Positions 1 to 11,479 of a stretch of 64,000 nucleotides of DNA are shown here, one piece after another (the first letter of the stretch is position 1; each line of letters begins with the position of its first letter). The notes under the pieces were generated by a model that saw only the letters and a list, made by a program, of their open reading frames with translations, was not told where the DNA came from and did no database searches. Location of the stretch: NCBI RefSeq assembly GCF_019649055.1, contig NW_026570327.1:124001-188000 (forward strand), read 5' to 3'. This DNA comes from Paramacrobiotus metropolitanus (Eukaryota > Tardigrada > Eutardigrada > Parachela > Macrobiotidae). The position numbers and the translations under genes were made by a program.

Positions 1-734
1 GCACTGCGTAACATCGCTACCGATAGAAACAACTGTTAACAGCGGTGTGGATTGCACAGTTATTTTAACCAAGGTCATTCCCATAAGAAGTCACTTACGG
101 AGCGATCGTACTAGCACCGTGGTCCATTTTTGTGCTTATTACTACAATCAGCAGATTAACCGCGCGAATTGCGGTTGATGTTTTATGTTGACATCTGTTG
201 TAGTTTCATACTCGTACATGGCAATCACAATGCGAAATGCGAATGCATGGACTCTTCCATTCAAAAACGCCAAAACTTGCAAAACTTTGTTCTCGCCAAA
301 TTGACCTGCGGGCTAAAGCCGGTGCGATATAACATTTTAACCGACCCCGAGGAGATTCGAAATGATGATGACAAAAGTACAGTATCAAATAGAATTCTTA
401 CCATTAGTTACTGTACTACTTAAGACAGTTAAAAAATAAACAGAACAGTGTATACCGCAATAAATTAATTATTTGCGCTATGTTCATGTGTTTACTAAAA
501 AAACACGAAACCAACTGATTTTTTATTAATCAAACACACAGCATATTTTCTGAATTCTACATGAAAACAAAATTGCAAATAAATTTCTAAAAACTATATA
601 CACATTCAACTTCTCAAGAAACACTGCAACAATAACCAGAATAACAAAATAGGAAACTTGGGGGGGGGGAGAGAACTAGCGGCAAAAATCTGAGCAAAAT
701 TGTGCAATAGTATGCAGTGAGCATAAACGTGTAA
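1..734. other. Intergenic, no gene recognised
   Basis: This stretch lies beyond the 3' end of the Slo channel gene, which is on the minus strand. It is AT-rich and has a run of ten G residues near 661. The open frames here (for example 169-423) have no recognisable domain and look like chance. Part of it is probably 3' UTR of the channel gene. Confidence 0.5.
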
Positions 735-3700
735 TCATCTAGTCAGAACATAAACCCCATCATCATGCTGCAGCGGAAAATCCTTCCGCGGATTACTAAT
801 AACACACCGTCGAGGCTGTAGCGACTCTTCCTGCTCAGCATGAACCGGTAAATAGCGGGCAATGCCCAAACAAATCACTCCTTTCTGTAGAGCGCTCTCG
901 AATATCGTTCGATACAAGACAACCTAAAATCAACAAACAGCTGCGTGAATATTACAGTACTTTTGTATATGTGAAAATTTTGTCGCACTTCACAGCGAGG
1001 AGACATTCAATATTCTTCCTAACCGTGTGCGTACTGCGTAACACTCGCAACAGTATAGTAACACTCTGACTTCTGAGTAATCGTTTTGGTTAAAAATTAT
1101 GAAGTTCACGCGAAATGATCACTGTTTCAACCAGTTTTTATCTGTTATACAAACAACATATGACATATCCAAGAATACTACGACCATTGGTTAGCTCTAA
1201 TAAATTATGTAAATGGTTTTGAAATCCTATATAGAAGTCAAATGAAATAAGTTAAAAACTTCACAGAAATACCAGTTTTCCGAAATTCGACCCGGTGAGT
1301 TTTCGTGCCGCTGTATTCCAGTTAAGTAGGCTCATACCGTAGTCAACAGACCGTGCTCATACTGCATTCCAACGCACCTGACTGGATGAAAAATGTTCCT
1401 TCCACGATGCAGATGTAAGCGAGATCAGCTGGATACGAGTAGTAAATTCTGATATCTTTTCTCTAGTATACACTTCACCGGGGATCAATCCCGCACCTTC
1501 GGCATCAAGCATGTCCATCAACGGACTCTGATAGCCATAAAGTAACGCTTGAAGGATAGGTGTCGCTAACGGACTCATGTAACTCTACAATAAATCATTA
1601 TGGAAAACAAATTTCAAAGAACATGCGTTGTTACATATGGTTGACAACTTGACATACAGTGACAAGCATGGAATCAAGTGCACTAATTGTAACCGTTTCG
1701 CCACACATGAACGGTTCCGTAAGGTAGACCACTTCGTGTCCAGAACTTTTCCGATCATATTCACTTAGCAGCCGCACATTAATATCATGCTCTGAAAGAT
1801 ACAAAATATAGTTTTCATCACAAACAGTACATCACACGTCATATAATTATATTTTGCACTGAGAAGTACTCCGTTACGAAATATTTGTCTGGGTTGCCCG
1901 GCTCGAATTAACCGTTCCTTATTTTTAGTTTTGTGTTAAATAAGCTTGTTTCTCGATGCTTTAGCCATCCGTGTTTCACTTGATATAAAATAAACATCTG
2001 GTAAGTGATGTTCAAACTCACGTATTGCAGTGGTCGTCGGCACATGGGGCTGCATGAACACCTTCCCATGCCCATTCTGCCCGTGCCCATTTACAGCCGG
2101 TATCGGAATCTCATCGAATGGTATCGCTTTGACATTTAACGTGGCCAGCACGGCGGCCTGATCGTCCAGGGACAAATCCAATCCCGTGCCTGTCCACGCC
2201 GACAATACCACGCACATAGCACAATCCCGTACCGACACCGCTCGCAAATCCGATCGGTTCAGCGGATCGCCCTGTACCAGGGTTATTTTCGGCAGACTGG
2301 CAATGCGTGACCATTCCACCCGTAAAACTTGTGGATCACCCAACAAAACAATTTCCTGCAGGTCCTGATAAGGAATTCGACTGGAACGCAGCGGCAAAAT
2401 TAAGTCCTCGATGCCAATTTGCGGATCGGTTGCCCGGGCCATCACGAGAACCACCACATGGTTGCGGAACGACCGTCCGGAACCCAGAAGGGCAGCTCGA
2501 TCCTAAACAAGCGTGTTCGAGAAATCTGACGGTACGAGCATGCAAAACTTACCACTTAAAGCACTAATTCAATAACAGTAATCAAACAGGCACACGGAAA
2601 AATTTTTTATGTATAATCTACCAGATAATAACGTGTGTTAATCGCACCAGGAAAGCTGATCGGAAACTGCGTGGCGCACAGCAGTAAAAAGACCCGGTAA
2701 TGTCCAGCAGAATAACTTCCGGCTGTGGAAATAACCCTTCGTCTTCCGGTTGACTTTGGAGATCACCTTTCAATGACGTTTTGATATGTTCGTCCATATG
2801 TATTATCAACCTGCACAGCAAAAATAAAACGTCAGAAGTTTATGAAAAAATCACCAAAGTTAAAACTTAACACCAGTGCGTTTAAAGCAGCTACTGATGG
2901 AAAAATGGGACATTAGAAATTACGATATGAACTACGGAGCACTTTTACAGAGTAAGCCAAAAACCTCCACAAAAGTAAAAATTATGGAAATGGAGAATGT
3001 CATTGCGTCTCATTACTGGCATCTGTGGTTTACCTAGATTTAGCATGCTGGAGCAGTTTGGCTTCCCATCCCGGTGGCGGCCGCACCAAAATCGAATGCC
3101 GTATACGCGGCAAATCGCGCGCATGGGTCAAGCTCAGCAATCGCTCGAAGGGATTGCGCATCAGTTGCAATCGCAAAGGTGACTTTTCTGCAGGCAAATC
3201 CAAAATGATCATTCGTCATTTGTATTATGTAGGCACGTTCAGCCACCAACCTCGATCGCACCCGCAGAGATTAACTGAAGAAGCAAGCATTGCATCTTTG
3301 TGACATTGATCACAGTAATAATGCGCCCTAAGAATGGACAAAAAATGTCAAAAATAGACAAGATTCCTTAAACGGTTTATATACCGTGCAACATCGGAAG
3401 ACGAAGCGGCAATGAAAACTCCAAGACGTTCGTTGTCAACCTCCATGTCCCCTGGCGGCAACACCAACAGTCCCGGGCGGGTATTACTACGTTCCGGTTT
3501 GAACAATCCAATTAACAACAAATCCAGTTTATTGAAGCATAACCTAACAAGTATCGTTAATCACCGGAATGTAGCAAACACCAGCTGAACACAAAATATA
3601 AGAACTCACAATGCTGCTTCCGTAAACGTCAAGTTATAAAAGTGCGGACTGAAAGCTCCACAGTAAATGGAGAACTGACAACCGCGGACGTACTCCGTAA

Positions 3701-6700
3701 AGGACGGACTTTTATCTTTGTTAGCAATTTTCTGGTCATCCGGTACTAAGTGCATCATATTCAACAGAAGAGTGGCTGCACCCGGTGCCAAACAATTTTG
3801 CGCGATCAAGGATAATTCAAACTCTTGACAGCATAGCACCACATCTCCACGTTTTATGTGGAAACTGGGAATGCTGAGTAACAAAATCTGTAGGAAACGA
3901 AGCACAATATACATCCAGACAATAAAAAATACTGTGCAGCGGGTGTGCAACAGAAAATGCAAATGATCGCCCGCACGTATAGCCGATTATGCATGTATAG
4001 CCGCCAATTAAAATGGTCAAAAGCGTAAGCAAATTTAAGAAAGGTTAATTTGCGCTTACCTTTGCCTGGGTTCGTAAAATTTGTACAATGCATCTCGTAC
4101 GCGGATTATAATTCTTTACGGACGTCACAAGCATAACCGTAGTGGCGTCATCCTTGTCCGGGCTAGCCGTGGCAATATTGGTAACAAACAAACAGGCAAA
4201 TGCGTGGTGGACACCAGCACGTCGCAGGTCTTCCACGCACAGCAAACTGCCTTGTAGATACGTAATCTGGATGGAGTGTGCCCGGATGATACATTCCATT
4301 TCAGCATCCGGCTCGCTACTGCAAATAAATACAGTAACTTAGCTTGGTGCTGACCACCTGTTGGCGCTGGCTACAAACAACGCTCACAGCATAACGGAGA
4401 AGGTTCCATCAAGAAAAAAGTGCAAAAACTGGCATACATACAGCAGTTATTGCTCTGTTGAGTAGTTAAAAATATAGCCAACCCACTAGATGAGGTTCTA
4501 TTCTTAAAAATAAAATTTCATCGGCAAGAATTAACCGCCGTTTCTATACTTACTGATGTACAAAACAAAGTTTGACGTCTTTTCTTCGCCGGTCCCTTTG
4601 ATTAAAGTCATGAAGAATCTTTTGCATAGTTGTGGCAGTAATATGCCCGGTAACCACCACATGCCCAGTGCCACGCTCTAGTTTATAACTGCCACCGTAT
4701 CGGCGACGAGTGCTGATGATTTTGTACACTTCCGGTATAGTGGAGGCAAAAAAGGCCTAGGAAAAAAACATTTGTCAAATGAAACGTGACGGGCAGCTTA
4801 TGGAACAGGTTCATAGAAAGAGTAACTCACAAGGGCACCAACGATAAATAAACAGCAGAATAATCGGCCTAGAAACGTCTGCGGTGAAATGTCGCCGAAT
4901 CCAACTGTTGATCTAAACGAACCCAAATTAAAAGTACAATATACTGCACCATGAATGTTATGCTATAATCCGACCGTTCGGTTGGCAGCGTGTAGTTATT
5001 TGAAAATATTGCAAATCAATTAATACCACCAGTAAACTTTAATTAAACTTTCCTGAGTCTGACTGTCTTTCAGTTTGCTAATTTTCGTAACCTGATATTT
5101 GTAAAAAATCAAGCGCTTGTATTAATTCTGCCGTTTACTTTACAACTAACTGCAAAGTGCAATATATTCATCTCTCCAAGCCAAAAGGTAGTCCCCAAAT
5201 TGTGCCATAACTGATACTTTTATAAGCCTTACAGAGTAATGATCGAAAGATAAACGAATTCCCAGTATGGCCGTTTCTGAACAGTATCCGATCCCATCCA
5301 CATGTCACCGGAATTCTCCAGCTGTGTTCCAAAGTATGTTGTGTTACTGCAGCTTCAAGTAGTCATATCAAGCAAAAAAGATTAATCTGTACCAGGTGAA
5401 AAATTCCACTCCCAACCAAGAGCACCGTTAAGAGAACACAACACAAATGCGCCAAACGGACACTGGATCGTGAATTCAAAATTCGGAATGAGTGTAGAAT
5501 ATCCGGTACAATCAACAAATGGCACGCTCGTAAACATCGCAGACCTATAAACAAAACTTACGTACACCTAAATACGGTGTCAATAGTGCAATAAAAACAT
5601 TTCAAATCGCGAAATTATTTTACCTATCCAATATCGATGAGCTGCCAAGGCGATAAATGCCGGCGGAATGGTCAGGTAATTGATGAATGAAGAAAGCCGG
5701 GTAAGATACATAACTTTGTAGGTTGCGCCTACAAACTGCAAAAAAGAAAACGTAGCTTCAAAGCATGCATTTAGGAAAATTAAGATACTGCGAGTATAAT
5801 TTGGATGGTAGTAAGTGTTCATTCCCTAAACATATTTAGATTTCTTAATTTACCACAATATATATATAGATATATCATTTTTCAATATTTTCGTTCAGCC
5901 TTTCCAGTTATTTCTATGGAATAGAGAAAGAAAACACTGCGCCCGCTCCATCATCAGCAGATTTTCTGTTTGCCGGCATATGCGAAAATTGTCATGCTGC
6001 TTTCCAGCTACCGGCGATTACCACACTTCTCCACGCCAGAGTATTGAGAAAATTATAAGTGGAAGTGGGCAATTCTTAAGCAGGTTTACCTTGATAAGAA
6101 AGAGGATCAGCAAAAAGACATTGCACGCCAGCTCAATCTGCCAGTCAATGCGGTCTTTCCACCAGGCCCATAATTCCGTGTCGTCAATTTTCCTAGATAT
6201 GGATTATGGACACACACACATGTCAGCGGCTAATCTTGGGGAATTAAACGTCCCTCGTCAGCAAAAATTAATAAATATTTACCACTCCAGTAGATAAGCG
6301 CTGTCAATCTTACCTTGAGACGAAATGGAAATAGATCACCAATACCGTCATGCCGGCTATGAATTCCATAACACGCTATAAAAGATTAAAGTGGCTATAA
6401 TCGGGCACGAGTACGACAGATAAGTTAGAATACAAAAACAAAATGGCCGGACTCTAAAAGCATTGCAGAAGTCTAGTGTTGATAAAAATTAAAAAGTTTA
6501 AGTGCGTAAGTAAATCATAGCTAAAAATCGGACAATTCTGATAAAACTGACCCGCAAAATGGTAATGCCAATTTCAGACAGCAAATTCAGTATGATAAAA
6601 AGGAAGAGTTTCAGTGCAAATGGTCAATGAAAATAAATAAACTACAACCATACCAATACTACGATTTTTACAAATATATAACAAAAAACTGTATCGACAA

Positions 6701-7662
6701 TTTTTTGTATATATATGTCATTCCCCATATTTTCAACAAAGAAAATATATGTAGTAAGGAAAAACAGTGCGAGAAAGTAGGGGAAAAAATTAGAAGAAAA
6801 ACAATACAGGCTAAACTGCAAGATAACAAAAACAAATATCTCCTTACCAACAATTTGCCAGACAGTGTCCGAGAGGACACCAGTTCACTGCAGAAATGTT
6901 TAATCTTCCCCGGAACGGAGATTTCCTCATCCCATTCCGGTTCCATTGGAGCAATTCCACTGGCGGCACTGCTGCTGTTGCTGTCGACTGCGACGGCGTG
7001 GTATCGCCAACGGCGAGGAAAATAATCGCGTCCATGCCGCAACCGCCATAAGAGCAGCAGAAACAAAAGACACAGCGGAAATGCCGCCGATGCCAGGATA
7101 AACCAAGGCCAGGCTCGCGATTCATCGCAGGGCAGCGAATTATCGTGCAGTTGCCCCGCACTAAAAAAGTACGTAAATAAAGTCTGCAAGGTATATCTGT
7201 GCACGAAATTATTAATATTATTAATTAATAATATTGGTATCCATAAAATAACTTGTTAAACTTCGAAATGCCGTTACGCCTGTTATTTTATTGTCAAATT
7301 AATAGCTATAGGCCTATAGCGTACAATCAAACAGTTGCCCTTGAGGCTGAAAATGATATGAAAATTTTGGAGAAAATGGAGACGAAGAACCAAAATCCAA
7401 ATTAATTAACCTGAAATCTGCTGAAAGGATTTACTGGATGTAAGTTGTGATCAAATAGGCACAATAACCCAAATAACGCAAAACCTCATTTACGACATTT
7501 TAATGGATTCCGGCAGCGGTGTCTTCACGTGCACGGCACCTCCGCTTCTCGTGAATTATTCATTAAAAAATCTATTTTAATTTGCTAGCAGCTAGCTGTT
7601 ACACAGTAATCAGAGATTCAGAATGCGTACCTGGCTAGGTCCGTCGAATTATTAGCGTCCAT
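735..7662 (-). CDS. slo: Slo-family (BK-type) potassium channel, divergent
   Basis: This gene encodes a voltage-gated, large-conductance-type K+ channel subunit of the plasma membrane. I assemble 18 exons (7662-7631, 7160-6848, 6375-6314, 6192-6090, 5735-5624, 5544-5393, 5321-5233, 4912-4831, 4756-4554, 4318-4060, 3887-3610, 3543-3374, 3187-3034, 2810-2648, 2502-2022, 1791-1658, 1584-1378, 923-735) giving 1060 aa in one frame. Visible parts are the S0 helix, S1-S4, the S4 motif GLRCLRACHLL, the filter TVGFGD, S6, RCK1 (GHVVVTGHI, then VTSVKNYNPRTR) and RCK2 (NHVVVLVMA, then LRAVSVRDCAMCVVLSA). The order and spacing match Slo1. The calcium bowl is absent: where Slo1 has a run of aspartates before LTQP, this protein reads SEYDRKSSGHEVVYLTEP. 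The 3374/3187 junction uses a weak donor (GTTTAA) and is the least certain. It could be a Slo1 duplicate rather than the main Slo1. Confidence 0.9.
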
Positions 7663-9409
7663 TTCGAAGAGCGTTACTATACTGGAGTAAATACGGCAAT
7701 GAGGTAGCAAGCGCTAATTTCCACGAATCAATAATTTCAGTCCTCATGCAGTCATTCGCAGTTGGAAACAAATATTAATAATATCAAAAGAACTTAAAGA
7801 AGCAAAGCAACCTGGATGGCAACTGGCAAGTTGGCAATATGTAAACAATATCCATGCTGCAGTGAAATTCGTGGAATGATAACATCAATCGGTTCGGTCC
7901 AGGTTAAACATTCCGAATATGAAGCACTACGCCACTCACGTTCTGCTTGGACAAAGGCAGCAAAGGAATAGGCCATTTGCTGCTGCTTATCAGATACGGG
8001 TCATACGGCACAACAGACAGCCTGCGCTAATCGGCTGACTGAAAGTCTGAAACAGCGTACGCTATGTACCGGCGGTTACAATTAGGACAACCCACTTTGT
8101 TTACGTCAGTAGTGCCAGCTGGCTAATGTAAACTTGCCAACATGACGTCAAAATGGCCATCCAAAATGGCAAAATTATACTTACGATTAATATAACTTAC
8201 TCCGTACTCGTATATAAAAAAATATTTGTTAATTTGTAATTTTCATATTCATGAATTGTACAGATAATAAGCTAATTGTAAGTACTATATTTTTCCAGAA
8301 TCTCACGACTGCAGCGACATAGAATGCATTGGTCAGCGCCAGTTAGCTACAGTGCTCCTAAGGGACTTTATATCGATTTGTTCAGTATTTCTACAAATAA
8401 CTCCAACAATCAACAACCGCAATTGCAAACACTGCAAAATTGCATATTATACTTAACTAGATAGATATAGATACATTATTGTACAGTACGAGTATTGTAC
8501 AAAATACACTTATGTTTCATTGTTAAAAACGAATTGTAAAACCCTACCATATTATACCGTGGAAATGCGCAGCATTTCCACTACTTAGTATTGCGTATCT
8601 GTAAAAGAACACAGTGTACAGACCGTCGCTTTTATTACTACAGCATGTGTCTATCGCCAAGCATTTATCGATGCCTTTAATTATCCTGAGCTAGTGAAAG
8701 AAAAGAAAAAACCAGTCTTTCCACTTTTTTCTTTATGGCTTTCTTCGAATTTGCCAATTAACGTAACGTGCGCAGTATGATATTCGATGCGCGTGGAACT
8801 GGAGTTTACAGTAGGAGAAGTGAGAACATGCATCATACATGCATTTACACACGTATAACCAAACCTCCAGCTGACAAACTTCGAGCAATTTTTAAACCTC
8901 TTTTGGCGGGAAAATTAAAATATATTTAAAATTCGGATGGTTGCAGTGCCCTACACGACTGTTCTCCATGAATTAAGCTTATCGAATTATTATTTATACA
9001 AGTACCGACATTTCACAAAGTTATAGTTACGTGATATGCACGACGACGCATGCATTCCCGTTCTGCGATAAGATTTGTTCGCAATGATCCAGCGCAAAAT
9101 ATCTTTAGATACTTACGGTTAGACCGACCAATTAAGGTGTCTTTGGGGTCAACGTGCGGTTCCTAACCTTGACAAGCGTTCGAGTGCGAAAATGATTGTG
9201 AAAAAGCAAAAATTTCAGCAAAACACGAGTGTAATCAAACACGCGTGTTAATTGGAAATCAAACCCGTAAATGGTATTTCTATGCTCAGAACAATTATAT
9301 TAAACGTACTCGTTTTTCGAAAATAGCACTGCAATACCGGTGGCTGCTTTCACTGGCCAGCTTCCGTTTTCGAATTTCGCTAATTTTACAGTTTACACAT
9401 AACAGTGCC
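7663..9409. other. Intergenic, divergent promoter region
   Basis: This is AT-rich DNA between the start of the minus-strand Slo gene and the start of the plus-strand EB-module gene, so it should hold the promoters of both. The minus-strand open frame 7794-7976 has no recognisable domain and may be 5' UTR. I see no repeat or RNA gene. Confidence 0.4.
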
Positions 9410-10605
9410 ATGCTCAACGTTAGCTGGATATTTTTGGTCTCTTTGATTTTGCAGGCAAGTTACGAAGCAGTCTTGCTATAATATATATTTACTTTTTTAT
9501 ATGTATACTTTATATTTATAGGTATATATTTACTTTTTTACATTTATTTTTCGGAAAAATATCATGTGCTCATGTTCCTTATTGTCAGCGAATTAGAGAT
9601 CTACGAAACACAATAGATCCGACGAAAATCTACGCTGTAGTAAAAAACTAGTACAGCTAGAAGTACGTAAGTACGTAATCCCCTATCATGAATGACACAG
9701 TTTTCATCCACTACAGCAGTACTGCGCTACTTGTCAAGAAGATCCAGCTGGACTATCATCGTCACTTTCTACGCCCAACCAACCTGACGACAGCTTAGTC
9801 TCCCAGAATTTGGATTTAGTCAGTTAGTGAATTAAACATAAACGCTGGATCTATCATCTAGGACTTATTTGTAATAACATTAATTTCAGTATTCAATCTG
9901 CTTATTTTGCAAGAATCCTTAAGTACTGCACAAGGATACATACTATGATACTAGTATACGATATACCGCTGAATCTGATGTCAACACACTACGTTATACG
10001 CATACTTCTAGGCATAGCACAATCGTTTGCGCTTTAATTTATACTGTAATTTTATCGGTCATTTGTAGCAGCTTTCATATTTGTAGAGTTTGCGATGTTA
10101 GAAAAAGTACGGCGGCTTATTACGTCGCAAGTGGTGTCGTCCATTGCGCGATACAATACCGTGCAAAATTTGTTAATGTTGAACTGTATTTTTATATGAA
10201 ATAGACAGGCTATTTGGTGGATTCTTGGGTGCCGGTGGTGGTCCCAGGGGATCTGTCTCGCAAAGTGGTCTATTCCCGGGTGGAGCCAGCGGTATTTTAG
10301 GAGCCAATACCGGTAGTGCTTCCGCATCTAACTGGATGCCCTTTGGGTTATTCGTGGGTGATATTAACCGCTATAATAATCGCATCGGTGGGGAATGTGT
10401 ACTTGTTGGAGCGAAATGCAAAATCGACAACTCCATTTGCAGTTCCATGCTGACCGGTGTTACGTCCATCGGAAAATGCCAGTGTAAATCCGGATTTCAG
10501 GAAATGAATGGAGAATGCTTTTCTGTACTTATTCGCAGTGCAATCTGGGATACGCCACTGGAGAGCGAGCCGGTGCTAGTCCAAGCTCTAACCCAAACTC
10601 ACTAG
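9410..10605 (+). CDS. Small secreted EB-module protein
   Basis: This is a short secreted protein of unknown role. Proposed exon 1 (9410-9458) encodes a hydrophobic signal peptide beginning MLNVSWIFLVSLILQA. Exon 2 (10205-10605) carries a Gly/Ser-rich stretch (LFGGFLGAGGGPRG and onward), then a Cys-rich segment starting GGECVLVGAKC with the spacing of the EB module, ending in CQCKSGFQEMNGECF. The two exons join in frame to 149 aa. The exon 1 donor (GTTACG) is weak; a GC-AG site two codons earlier fits worse because the phase fails. The second exon is well supported, the first less so. EB modules are common in nematode and other ecdysozoan secreted proteins; the ligand is unknown. Confidence 0.55.
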
Positions 10606-11479
10606 CTAGAGCTCTACGAAACTGTAGCTGTGTTAATCAGTTGATGGCATCTTTAAGAAACTGATCACCCCTTTTTACTGCACTAACATCGTTAAGCAAA
10701 TACTAGTCCGTACTAGTATAGTGCAATATCCGTTTCCTGATTCTTTGTAAATTTTTGACGCTGACGTATTTGTATGCATGTATTTTGCAGCAGCCATATA
10801 TGCATATTGCATACGACTAATAATGTGCGCACCACGCTCCTGCTTGCAGCCGTGTTTCACTGATTTCGAAATCTCTTGTTTCTAGTAAGGAAAAAATAAA
10901 TAAGTTTAATAAATTTAGGTGGTGACCTTGCTTGCGGTGTTTATCAAAAGCATAGCCGTCTTTCCTGATCGCTAATCCACTTCCGGTCAGCCGATTTACG
11001 GTACTGTATAGTCTGTACTCTGTATGCTTGGCTGGTGACAACGAGTTTTCCTATCAAGAAGTTTTTCAGTTCATAACCTGTCGAAAAAAATGGAATAAAC
11101 AGTCGGATGTTGCGAGGTGCGAATGTTAAGGTTTAATATTCACTATAGTACAGTAATTTTTACTGTTACTTGCGAGTTCCCGAGTTCTATAACAATGGCA
11201 GTAGAGACTAGAGATACGACTCCGTCGAACAACCAGCCTTCCTCGAACGGCGACTACGATACCATTGGCAGTACACATTTTAGGAACAGAGCATTGGGAT
11301 TTGGGACTACTGTATCTGTACAGTAGAGGGAGACTTTCAAATCTCTTGCAGCTGACTGCTCGTGGTTTATGGAGAACTGAAATCCGAAAGCCAATGTTTT
11401 AATATTTTAACAACACCAGGTTTAACACCGCGGATATCTCCATCTTTTCCGTTATCCTGTAGCTTTTTTCTGATCTACC
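10606..11479. other. Intergenic
   Basis: Region between the EB-module gene and MMS19, both on the plus strand. The open frames in it have no recognisable domains. It should include the 3' UTR of the former and the promoter of the latter. Confidence 0.4.

Noticed and set aside
169-423. 84-aa open frame at the window start
   Set aside because: No motif recognised and no splice structure; likely chance.
6561-6620. Minus-strand stretch reading FIILNLLSEIGITILR, which looks like a channel S1 helix exon of Slo
   Set aside because: There is no AG acceptor in the correct phase, and the exon 6375-6314 (RVMEFIAGMTVLVIYF) already supplies S1 with proper splice sites.
6668-6847. Continuation of Slo exon 2 into a hydrophobic frame (RRYLFLLSCSLACIVFLL)
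   Set aside because: A GTAAGG donor at 6848 and the in-phase next exon match the family better; this is intron read-through.
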